Assembly (NCBI GenBank): GCA_904502075.1
Contig: CAJGDL010000028.1
Span: forward strand, 1-15,723
Source: an uncultured Alistipes sp.
GTDB lineage: Bacteria > Bacteroidota > Bacteroidia > Bacteroidales > Rikenellaceae
Direction of reading: 5' to 3'
Length of the DNA: 15,723 nucleotides
Each line of letters opens with the position of its first letter. Position 1 is the stretch's first letter. Below are positions 1 to 5,747 of this stretch, piece by piece. The position numbers were made by a program, and so were the translations under genes. The notes under the pieces are model-generated. The model saw only the letters and a list, made by a program, of their open reading frames with translations, made no database searches and was not told the origin of the DNA.

Positions 1-171
1 GAAGGCGACGTGGCAATCTCCTGCGGGATGTACGGCGGTCCAAGTCCGCACAGCGTCATCCCGAGGGAGCGAGAGCGACCGTGGGGATCTTTTTATGGGC
101 GATCAATCGTGAGAATAATTCTCCGATAAAAAGATTGCCACGTCGGTTGCCATGCAACCTCCTCGCAATGA
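1..171. repeat. Mosaic intergenic repeat block
   Basis: This gene-free stretch is built of inverted modules. The 14-mer CGACGTGGCAATCT (6-19) returns as its reverse complement at 132-145. ATCTTTTTAT (87-96) pairs with ATAAAAAGAT (126-135). GGTTGC-CAT-GCAACC (145-159) forms a small hairpin. The segments GTCATCCCGAGGGAGCGAG (from 55) and CTCGCAATGAC (162-172) resemble the interspersed intergenic repeats found in many copies in Bacteroidales genomes; that resemblance is from memory and was not searched. The first 20 bases look like the end of another copy cut by the window edge. No open frame or promoter was recognised here. Confidence 0.6.
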
Positions 172-188
172 CGAATTAGGAATTAAAA

Positions 189-216
189 AATTGTGAATTG
201 TGCATTGTAAATTGCC
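189..216. repeat. AT-rich heptad repeat (AATTGTG type)
   Basis: Four consecutive 7-base units, AATTGTG, AATTGTG, CATTGTA and AATTGCC, lie between the mosaic repeat and the lipoprotein terminator. The same 7-base periodicity recurs at 5694-5714 and 8857-8884, so this is probably a family of intergenic sequence rather than a local accident. Confidence 0.5.
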
Positions 217-229
217 CCCTCTCCCTCTC

Positions 230-264
230 AAAAAACTCGGCCGAACTCCGAAGAGCCCGGCCGA
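230..264 (-). terminator. Intrinsic terminator of the lipoprotein gene
   Basis: Read on the minus strand, TCGGCC (264-259) pairs with GGCCGA (242-237). An inner CTC/GAG pair closes a TTCG tetraloop, with G-C and G-U pairs between. The hairpin is followed by G and six T (235-230). It lies about 20 bases past the stop codon of the minus-strand lipoprotein gene, which fits a Rho-independent terminator. Confidence 0.7.
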
Positions 265-285
265 TCCTGATCGATTCGCCAATTT

Positions 286-843
286 TTATTGCACAATATA
301 AACCGAACGATAATAGCGCAACTTGTTCTTCATGGTATCATTCCTTACCTCATCCCACACGAACAGATTGGGCCCAAGTGCTCGAAGCGTACGTTCTATC
401 ACGACCTCATCTCCATCGTTATAGGTAAAGGCTGTGGTCAACACTCGACTCATGGGATCGAAGTTCCACGTTCCGTTCACCTCGAACTGATTATCGGGCG
501 GAGCTAGGGCTGTTACCGTATAACGCCGCACAACCGTTCCATCCGCCGTAAAGGTGTAGTAATCGGGGGCCATTCCGTCGACTTGCATATTACCAAAGCC
601 ATAGGGAATATTGTCAATTTCGCTCCAGGAGGGTTTATACTCCACATAAGCCCATTGCCTAAACTCTTTGCCGATAAGATGGTACACGACCGTTGTAGGT
701 TCATAATCCCCATAGTTCCCCAAAATAGCCTGCATTTGAGTTTCGGTGTCATACCTCAACTTCAATTGAGGGTCTGTCTCTTCATTCTTGTTGCACGCCA
801 CTCCCAACAAGAAAAGCATGCTGATAAAAAATAACCTTTTCAT
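286..843 (-). CDS. Small hypothetical lipoprotein, lipocalin-like
   Basis: A 185-residue exported protein. Residues 1-16 are a short basic/hydrophobic lipoprotein signal and Cys17 (in LLGVAC) is the likely lipidated residue. The lipobox is loose, with Gly at -3. The residues after Cys (NKNEETD) are polar and acidic, similar to the surface-export signals described for Bacteroidetes lipoproteins, so exposure on the cell surface is possible but inferred. The mature part is rich in alternating beta-strand patterns, and a segment GTWNFDPMSRVLTT near residue 125 resembles lipocalin-like domains of small Bacteroidales lipoproteins. I cannot assign a ligand or function. The start at 843 is fixed by the signal peptide. 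The gene is a single unit with its own promoter and terminator. Its GC content looks visibly lower than that of the neighbouring genes. Confidence 0.8.
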   Translation of the reverse strand: MKRLFFISMLFLLGVACNKNEETDPQLKLRYDTETQMQAILGNYGDYEPTTVVYHLIGKEFRQWAYVEYKPSWSEIDNIPYGFGNMQVDGMAPDYYTFTADGTVVRRYTVTALAPPDNQFEVNGTWNFDPMSRVLTTAFTYNDGDEVVIERTLRALGPNLFVWDEVRNDTMKNKLRYYRSVYIVQ

Positions 844-939
844 AGTGTAGGAATTTTTAGTTAATATATATATACACCTTGGCGGTGATGGTATTCGGGA
901 GGGTGGCGTTTGAGGCCCTTTTTCGGGCTTTCTTTACTG

Positions 940-971
940 CAAATTTACGCAATAAAAAAACCATCTCCAAA
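940..971 (-). promoter_or_regulatory. Bacteroidetes-type promoter for the lipoprotein gene
   Basis: On the minus strand the -33 box TTTG (971-968) is followed after 20 bases by the -7 box TAAATTTG (947-940). This matches the Bacteroidetes primary-sigma consensus TTTG-N19-21-TAnnTTTG. Transcription would start near 934, leaving a leader of about 90 bases before the ATG at 843. Confidence 0.75.
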
Positions 972-980
972 TTTTCGGCG

Positions 981-1076
981 AAAAAAAATCTTACAAGAGC
1001 GTGAAAATGGGGTCTGATTTTCAATGAGTTACAAAGGTGTCTCCAAAAAAAATCTTACAGAGCAAAAATTTACGCA
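981..1076. repeat. Duplicated motifs upstream of the lipoprotein promoter
   Basis: AAAAAAAATCTTACA occurs exactly twice, at 981-995 and 1045-1059, 64 bases apart. AAATTTACGCA also occurs twice, at 941-951 (inside the -7 box) and at 1066-1076. Both pairs lie in the roughly 410-base divergent intergenic region 844-1253. They could be regulator sites or a decayed promoter duplication. Confidence 0.5.
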
Positions 1077-1127
1077 TTGACACTTGGAAAAATTACCTAA
1101 AAAAAGAGAAATATTCGCGCATCGGGA

Positions 1128-1139
1128 GGCAATATTGCC
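1128..1139. promoter_or_regulatory. Perfect palindrome GGCAATATTGCC, possible operator
   Basis: A 12-base perfect palindrome sits about 50 bases upstream of the presumed -33 box of the porin operon. Its position suits a regulator site, but a 12-base palindrome can occur by chance and no regulator is encoded next to it. Confidence 0.3.
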
Positions 1140-1164
1140 CAATGGACGAAAGATGCTTCCGCTT

Positions 1165-1224
1165 TTGCCAAAAATAGGCATTTATGCTACTTGCCAAATC
1201 CATAATTTTTACGACCTTTGCCAA
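1165..1224 (+). promoter_or_regulatory. Triple TTGCCAA repeat overlapping the porin promoter
   Basis: TTGCCAA occurs at 1165-1171, 1191-1197 and 1218-1224, spaced 26 and 27 bases apart. The second copy overlaps a candidate -33 TTG (1191-1193). The third overlaps a candidate -7 box GACCTTTG (1213-1220), 19 bases away, an imperfect TAnnTTTG. Transcription would start near 1226 with a leader of about 28 bases. Regularly spaced sites on the promoter suggest control of the porin-exporter operon; this is inferred from spacing only. Confidence 0.4.
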
Positions 1225-1253
1225 GGAGAAATTATTTTTAACAAAAGAATAGC

Positions 1254-2309
1254 ATGAAGAGATTTTTTACCCTTTTGATCCTTTTCGTATTTTATGTAAT
1301 TGGGGCCCGAGCGCAGGAACTCAGCCAGGAGCAACAGATCGAGGCCCTCAATGCCCGCCTCACGGAGCTTGAGCAGAAGAACGAAAAGCAGAATGCCCGC
1401 AACGAAAAGTGGGGCAAGATCGTGGAGAAGTTGCCCCAAGTAGGGGGTTTTGCCAAGATGACCTACAAATGGAACGATGCCGGCACCTCGAACTTCAACA
1501 TCAACTATGTGCGTGTATGGCTCTTTGGCGACATCTCGCGCCAATTCGACTACCGCGTACAGGCTGAGTTCGCCAAACCGAAACTCATTGATGCCTACCT
1601 GCGATGGAAGCCCACCGAGGCCTTCAACATTCAGTTTGGTCAGTTCCATGTCCCCTTCTCGTTGGAGGGCCCGCTGAACCCCACCAAGTGGGAGACGATC
1701 GAGACGGCCAAGGTCGTAGACGAGATCACCGGCCTGCCCGACACCCGCGACCTGGGTGTGGCCTTCTACGGTAAATTTCTCAAGGCCAAAGACGACCACT
1801 TCTTCTTCGACTACAGCGTGGGTATCTTCCAGGGCGAGGGCAAGAACACCGACGACAAGAACAAGTCAAAGGATGTGATCGGCCGCCTGAAGTTCTTCCC
1901 CATCAAGGAGCTCTGCCTGACGGGATCCTACAGCTACGGCGAGCGCGGCGAGGAGTATATCCGCAACCAGCGCGCCGCAGCCGGTGTGGAGTACCAGGGC
2001 AAAGCCTTCTCGCTCCGCTCGGAGTACCTCTGGCACCAGCAGGGCAACGGCGACCAGGCGATCAAGAACGACGGTTGCTATGTGGTTGCCGCCTACAAGA
2101 TCAAGGATTTCACCCCCTCGTTGCGCTACAACTTCTACAACCAGCAGGTAGGGGCCTCACACCTCGAGCAATCGGACTATGTGATCGGAGTAAACTACTC
2201 GCCCGTGAAGTTTGTCAAACTTCAACTCAACTACACCCTGACCACCTACTCGGAGCGTACAATGAAAAATCTGAACACGATCGGCTTTGCCGCCATCGCC
2301 ATGTTCTAA
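1254..2309 (+). CDS. OprO/OprP-family phosphate-selective-type porin
   Basis: A 351-residue outer-membrane porin of the OprO/OprP family (Pfam porin_O_P). Residues 1-20 are a signal peptide ending ARA before Gln-Glu. Residues 23-55 are Glu/Lys/Asn-rich with heptad character and probably form the periplasmic coiled coil that trimerises these porins. The remainder is a beta barrel with alternating aromatic strands (for example FNINYVRVWLFGDIS and FQFDYRVQAEFAK-like segments) and a C-terminal Phe, the usual assembly signal. The family passes anions such as phosphate, but the name does not prove specificity, and many Bacteroidales members have unknown substrates. The exporter gene begins 29 bases downstream on the same strand, so the two are almost certainly co-transcribed. 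The start ATG fits the signal peptide. Confidence 0.88.
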   Translation: MKRFFTLLILFVFYVIGARAQELSQEQQIEALNARLTELEQKNEKQNARNEKWGKIVEKLPQVGGFAKMTYKWNDAGTSNFNINYVRVWLFGDISRQFDYRVQAEFAKPKLIDAYLRWKPTEAFNIQFGQFHVPFSLEGPLNPTKWETIETAKVVDEITGLPDTRDLGVAFYGKFLKAKDDHFFFDYSVGIFQGEGKNTDDKNKSKDVIGRLKFFPIKELCLTGSYSYGERGEEYIRNQRAAAGVEYQGKAFSLRSEYLWHQQGNGDQAIKNDGCYVVAAYKIKDFTPSLRYNFYNQQVGASHLEQSDYVIGVNYSPVKFVKLQLNYTLTTYSERTMKNLNTIGFAAIAMF

Positions 2310-2338
2310 ATAGGTAAAACCTCAAAAAAAGATAGGAT

Positions 2339-3649
2339 ATGAGTAACCTGATGAAAAAACTGCTGGTCGAGGACTGGGTGGTGGTGATGCTCTCCATCCC
2401 TCTGCTGATCCTGGCCGCCTGCGGATCGTATCTTCCCACCATTTCGATCCCCTCGGACATGAGCGACCCCTCGTCGTGGGGCAAAATCGCCATGCTCTTT
2501 ATCATTGCTCTGGCCACCCTCTTTGCCGGCAACAAACTCCTGAGTCGCCCGATGAAGGGGATGTTGCGCTCGTTCATCGTGGTCTTCATCATCGCCGCCT
2601 TGGCTATGTGGATCGGATCGAACAAGTTCATCAAGTCGGAGTTGGGACTCGAGCCCGTCTTCTTCTCGGTGATCTTCGGTCTGATCATCCGCAACGCCTA
2701 CCATATCCCCGAGTGGCTGAAGCCCGCCATCCAGAGCGAGTTCTACATCAAGATCGGTGTCGTGTGCCTCGGTGCTACGATCATGATCAGCGACGTACTG
2801 AAGTCGGGTGCCACGGGTCTGATGCAGGCTCTGATCATCGTAACGATCGTCTGGTTCTTTGCCTACATCGTCTCGCGCAAACTCTTCAAGGTGGAGCGCG
2901 CCACAGCCATGACCCTCTCGAGCGGCGTTACGATCTGCGGCGTTTCGGCCTGCATCACGGCCGCCGGTGTGGCTGGCACGGAGAAAAAGAGCCTCTCCTA
3001 CATCGTATCGGTGGTGCTCATCGTCGTGGTTCCGATGATCTACCTGATGCCCTGGTTGGCCGAGCGCATCGTACCGATGCTCACGGACGACGTGCTGATT
3101 CAGCAAGAGATCGCCGGTGCCTGGATTGGAGGTACGATCGACACGACCAGTGGCGTGGCCGCCTCGTCGGAGATGGCCTTTGCCCACATCAGCGACCAGG
3201 CCAACAAGATCGCCGTGATCGTAAAGGCTACGCAGAATGTACTCATCGGCGTAGTGGCCTTCTTCATCGCCTTGTACCTCTCGACCAAGGGGGAGGGAGG
3301 CAGCAAGCAGCGCCCGTCGCTGAAGATCGTTTGGGACAAGTTCCCGAAGTTCATCCTTGCCTTCGTGGTGGCTTCGCTCCTCTTCTCGATGCTCAAGGAG
3401 GCCGATCTGCTAACCCTCAATGCCAAGGGCAAACTGATCGAGACCTCGCTCGCCAAGACCTTGTCGACCCTCTTCTTCTCGCTGGCGTTTGTCTGCATCG
3501 GATTGGATACACGCCTCAAGGAGATCGTCTCGAAGGAGAACCGCTCGACGCTCTACGCCTTCCTAACGGCCCAGTGCTTCAACATCGTGGCCACATTCCT
3601 GGTCGCCTGGCTCTTGTTCGGTGTAGTGAAACCCACCTTCGGCTGGTAA
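2339..3649 (+). CDS. YeiH-family putative sulfate/anion exporter
   Basis: A 436-residue polytopic inner-membrane protein of the YeiH/UPF0324 family (Pfam Cons_hypoth698), whose members are annotated as putative sulfate exporters. About ten or eleven hydrophobic helices are visible, beginning at residues 12-28, 48-64, 77-94 and 105-119. Family landmarks are TICGVSACITAAG (198-210), the re-entrant-like glycine-rich AGAWIGGTIDTTSG (259-272), KATQNVLIG (296-304) and GLDTRLKEI (388-396) near the end. Length is somewhat greater than the roughly 340-350 residues of short members, mainly from an N-terminal extension with two extra hydrophobic segments. It follows the porin by 29 bases and is followed by a strong terminator. 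Substrate is not deducible; sulfate, sulfite or an organic sulfonate product are possibilities. Confidence 0.85.
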   Translation: MSNLMKKLLVEDWVVVMLSIPLLILAACGSYLPTISIPSDMSDPSSWGKIAMLFIIALATLFAGNKLLSRPMKGMLRSFIVVFIIAALAMWIGSNKFIKSELGLEPVFFSVIFGLIIRNAYHIPEWLKPAIQSEFYIKIGVVCLGATIMISDVLKSGATGLMQALIIVTIVWFFAYIVSRKLFKVERATAMTLSSGVTICGVSACITAAGVAGTEKKSLSYIVSVVLIVVVPMIYLMPWLAERIVPMLTDDVLIQQEIAGAWIGGTIDTTSGVAASSEMAFAHISDQANKIAVIVKATQNVLIGVVAFFIALYLSTKGEGGSKQRPSLKIVWDKFPKFILAFVVASLLFSMLKEADLLTLNAKGKLIETSLAKTLSTLFFSLAFVCIGLDTRLKEIVSKENRSTLYAFLTAQCFNIVATFLVAWLLFGVVKPTFGW

Positions 3650-3671
3650 GCCACAGCACATTCACCCAAAC

Positions 3672-3720
3672 AAAAGAGAAGAAAGGTTTCGATTTCGACC
3701 TTTCTTCTCTTTTCTTTCTT
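3672..3720 (+). terminator. Strong hairpin terminator of the porin-exporter operon
   Basis: AAAAGAGAAGAAAGGT (3672-3687) pairs perfectly with ACCTTTCTTCTCTTTT (3698-3713), a 16-base-pair stem with a 10-base loop, and the pyrimidine tail TTTCTTTCTT runs on to 3720. It starts 22 bases after the exporter stop codon. Confidence 0.8.
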
Positions 3721-3742
3721 ACCCAATTACTACTGATGCAAT

Positions 3743-3868
3743 AATTTTAGTTTCCCTTTTTGGGAGCTTCGCTCCGTTGTTTTTTTGAAATATGCTTTTC
3801 GTGTAAACACGACAGCATATTTCAAAAAAAACCACCACCTAAAGGTGGCCAAAAGGGAAACAAAAATT
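3743..3868. repeat. 126-base cloverleaf-like inverted-repeat element
   Basis: The ends are 18-base inverted repeats with one mismatch (3743-3760 and 3851-3868; core GTTTCCCTTTT and AAAAGGGAAAC). They enclose three hairpins in a row. The first is GGAGC-TTC-GCTCC (3763-3775). The second is a long arm in which 3780-3796 pairs over 17 bases with 3814-3830, capped by TCGTGT-AA-ACACGA (3799-3812). The third is CCACC-TAAA-GGTGG (3835-3848). The whole folds as a closed cloverleaf. It could be a non-autonomous mobile element, a REP/BIME-type repeat or a structured RNA. It encodes no protein, and no target-site duplication was seen. Confidence 0.7.
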
Positions 3869-3888
3869 GGGACATTTAATTTGTCGTC

Positions 3889-4070
3889 AATTCACTAAAA
3901 TATAAAAATATTGACATTCCCCCTAAATCCCCCTTTGAGAAAGGGGGACTTGTCGTGGCGATAAATCGCCACTCCTAATTACAGCTCTGGAGGGTGAAGC
4001 AGAAACAATTTTCAAATCAAAAAACACAAATCGAGAAGCAATGATTTCGTTTATATTAGCTTAGTGAATT
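3889..4070. repeat. Second inverted-repeat-bounded hairpin block
   Basis: The outer arms are AATTCACTAA plus AATATAAA (3889-3906) and TTTATATT, AGC, TTAGTGAATT (4050-4070), complementary over 18 bases with a 3-base bulge. Inside are TCCCCCTTT-GAG-AAAGGGGGA (3928-3948, 9-base-pair stem) and GTGGCGAT-AA-ATCGCCAC (3955-3972, 8-base-pair stem). The CCCCCT segment resembles interspersed repeats known from other genomes. Together with the cloverleaf element this fills most of the 472-base gap between the exporter and the DUF4435 gene. I see no gene there. Confidence 0.5.
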
Positions 4071-4121
4071 CTTTGTTAAATTTATTGCATCAGCAGTATT
4101 ACCCTATAGGAGATCCACGAC

Positions 4122-5240
4122 TCAAGAGAGCTTCTTCAGGTCGCGGGACTCCTTGAGGCGTTTCGATAGCGGAAACCGGAGCGTCGAATCGGCCGGAATC
4201 TCGCCGCGAAGGCGCATCGCCTCGACCGTGGAGCGGACATAGGCTTCGATGCGCCGATGGAGCCGGCGATAGAGCCAACACTCGGTGTAGTTGTCGTTGT
4301 CGAGCAGCACATCGCGGATCGAACGCTGGGCATTTCGGTAGTTGCTCATCTCGTTGTTGAAGGCCACGCCCCGCTTCTTCGAGGATTGAATCTTCTCGAT
4401 CGACATCCGCCGCAGCTGCTCGCATACGGTCTGCAGGAGCACCATCACCACATGATCCAGGAGCGTATGGCCGTGCATAAAGAGGTAGGTATTGTCGGGG
4501 CGCAGGCCGCGCTCCGAGAGTTCGGCCCCATAAGCCACCACCTTGTCGGCCATCTCGGGATATTTCGTCTCGAGGCGTTTGCAGGAGCACTCCACCTGGC
4601 GCGAGAGCCAGTCGAGGGTCGCCTGCCCGTTGTCGCGCAGATCGAGGTAACCGAGGCGCACCGTATTCTTGAAATCGACCAGCGGAAAGAGATGCGGCAC
4701 ATCCTCACGAGCCGAATAGACATACCACAAAAAGGCGGGATAGATCCGACACGAGTACTCGGCCATGAACCGAACGAAGTCGAAGATGCGCGTATCGTTC
4801 TTGGTCGCCTTGACACAAACATTGTGAAGCGTCTCGGCGTAACAGAGAAAATTCTCGGTGGCGTAGGCAAAAGTGTGAAACAGAAAGGGTGAACCATTGA
4901 CCTGTTGCGACTGCTCGGTGGCCCCCTGCATCAAATAGTCGAAGTCGGCATCCATGCAGAGTAAGAGCTCCTCTCCGGCCGAGGGTAGCATACTGAGAAG
5001 CACCTTTTTGCCCTTGGGCAGATCCTCGCGGTTCGGCACCGAGATCTCGAAACGAAGGTAGGGATTCTGAAATTGATCGAAGATGGATCGCCAAAAAGAG
5101 ACGTCGTCATACCCCTCAACAAAGACGCGGACGAGGCGTTTTTGCGACAAATCAGGTAGGGGCGGCGGAAGTTCACCCTCCGCGGCACGGCGCCAAAAGG
5201 GCACCAATTTTCGCAATTTTTTTATAAATTCGCCACTCAT
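4122..5240 (-). CDS. Stand-alone DUF4435 TOPRIM-like protein
   Basis: A 372-residue cytoplasmic protein with no signal peptide or membrane segment. The N-terminal half carries a TOPRIM-like pattern: FVEGYDDVSFW (40-50) with the acidic Glu42 and Asp45/46, then LLLCMDADFDY (92-102) with Asp97, Asp99 and Asp101. This matches the DUF4435 family (Pfam PF14491), whose best-known member is AriB, the toprim nuclease effector of the PARIS anti-phage system. The C-terminal half is helical and basic (LYRRLHRRIEAYVRS near residue 330). No AAA ATPase partner (AriA or OLD-like) lies on either side, so a PARIS call is not supported. GC content resembles that of housekeeping neighbours. The start at 5240 is favoured by a promoter immediately upstream. 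Nuclease activity is inferred from the family; the biological role here is unknown. Confidence 0.75.
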   Translation of the reverse strand: MSGEFIKKLRKLVPFWRRAAEGELPPPLPDLSQKRLVRVFVEGYDDVSFWRSIFDQFQNPYLRFEISVPNREDLPKGKKVLLSMLPSAGEELLLCMDADFDYLMQGATEQSQQVNGSPFLFHTFAYATENFLCYAETLHNVCVKATKNDTRIFDFVRFMAEYSCRIYPAFLWYVYSAREDVPHLFPLVDFKNTVRLGYLDLRDNGQATLDWLSRQVECSCKRLETKYPEMADKVVAYGAELSERGLRPDNTYLFMHGHTLLDHVVMVLLQTVCEQLRRMSIEKIQSSKKRGVAFNNEMSNYRNAQRSIRDVLLDNDNYTECWLYRRLHRRIEAYVRSTVEAMRLRGEIPADSTLRFPLSKRLKESRDLKKLS

Positions 5241-5247
5241 CGCTCTA

Positions 5248-5279
5248 CAAAGTTAATATTTTTCGTACATTTGTGCAAA
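5248..5279 (-). promoter_or_regulatory. Promoter of the DUF4435 gene, near-leaderless
   Basis: On the minus strand TTTG (5279-5276) is separated by 20 bases from TAACTTTG (5255-5248), an excellent match to the Bacteroidetes consensus. The -7 box ends only 7 bases from the ATG at 5240, so the transcript would begin within a few bases of the start codon and have almost no leader. Confidence 0.7.
5266..5273 (+). promoter_or_regulatory. Candidate -7 box of the SUI1 gene
   Basis: TACATTTG fits TAnnTTTG on the plus strand, with transcription starting near 5279 and a leader of about 60 bases. No TTTG is present at the expected -33 position, so the promoter is weaker by sequence. The box lies inside the 20-base spacer of the opposite-strand promoter. 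Confidence 0.4.
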
Positions 5280-5338
5280 ATAGGGCGTAAAAATCGCCCG
5301 CAAGAGAGAGATCAGCGACAAAAACGAACCAAAATACC

Positions 5339-5683
5339 ATGGATAACGACTGGAAAGCCCGCCTGGGCATGGTCTATTCGACCAACCCCGACTTTCAATA
5401 CCAAACCGACGAGGAGCCCGAAGCCGAAACCCTGCCCCCCGCCCAACAAGACCTGCGCGTTTGGCTCGACCGCAAACACCGCGCAGGCAAGGTAGCCACC
5501 CTCGTCAAAGGGTTTGTCGGCCGTGAGGAGGATCTGCAGACTTTGGCTAAATTGTTGAAGACCAAATGCGGTGTGGGAGGCTCGGCCAAGGAGGGCGAAA
5601 TCCTGATCCAAGGCGACCACCGCGACCGCGTGGTGGAACTTCTGCTCAAGGAGGGCTATAAGTGCAAGAAGGCCGGAAGCTGA
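5339..5683 (+). CDS. SUI1/eIF1-like translation factor (YciH family)
   Basis: A 114-residue protein with an acidic, probably flexible N-terminus (residues 1-40, including TDEEPEAE) and a C-terminal SUI1 domain (about 42-111). Family landmarks are DRKHRAGKVATLVKGF (44-59), LAKLLKTKCGVGGS (69-82) and the signature GEILIQGDHRDRVVELL (86-102). Bacterial SUI1 proteins such as E. coli YciH are related to eukaryotic initiation factor 1 and are thought to bind the small ribosomal subunit and influence start selection; the role in this phylum is not established. The ATG at 5339 is the only start giving a complete protein of usual length. It diverges from the DUF4435 gene with a 98-base gap and seems to be a single-gene unit. 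Confidence 0.85.
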   Translation: MDNDWKARLGMVYSTNPDFQYQTDEEPEAETLPPAQQDLRVWLDRKHRAGKVATLVKGFVGREEDLQTLAKLLKTKCGVGGSAKEGEILIQGDHRDRVVELLLKEGYKCKKAGS

Positions 5684-5693
5684 GTTCCAATTT

Positions 5694-5714
5694 CAAAATT
5701 CGAAATTCAAAATT
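5694..5714. repeat. Heptad repeat CAAAATT upstream of the 980-residue gene
   Basis: Three 7-base units, CAAAATT, CGAAATT and CAAAATT, lie 34 bases before the start of the large exported protein. The motif is the reverse complement of the AATTTTG repeat found at 8857-8884 downstream of the same gene. Confidence 0.55.
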
Positions 5715-5747
5715 AGGTTGCACTGCCCCCCCGATTAGGAATAACCC

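Noticed and set aside
2476..3744. 422-codon plus-strand open frame across the exporter gene
   Set aside because: Its Arg/His-rich translation is unlike a natural protein, and the overlapping frame has clear membrane-transporter motifs.
3750..3861. The cloverleaf element as a tRNA gene
   Set aside because: The arms do not match tRNA lengths or T-loop and anticodon-loop sequences; the middle arm is far too long.
4122..5240. A PARIS-type anti-phage system around the DUF4435 gene
   Set aside because: No AAA ATPase (AriA) or other defence gene lies on either side; only the toprim-like component is present.
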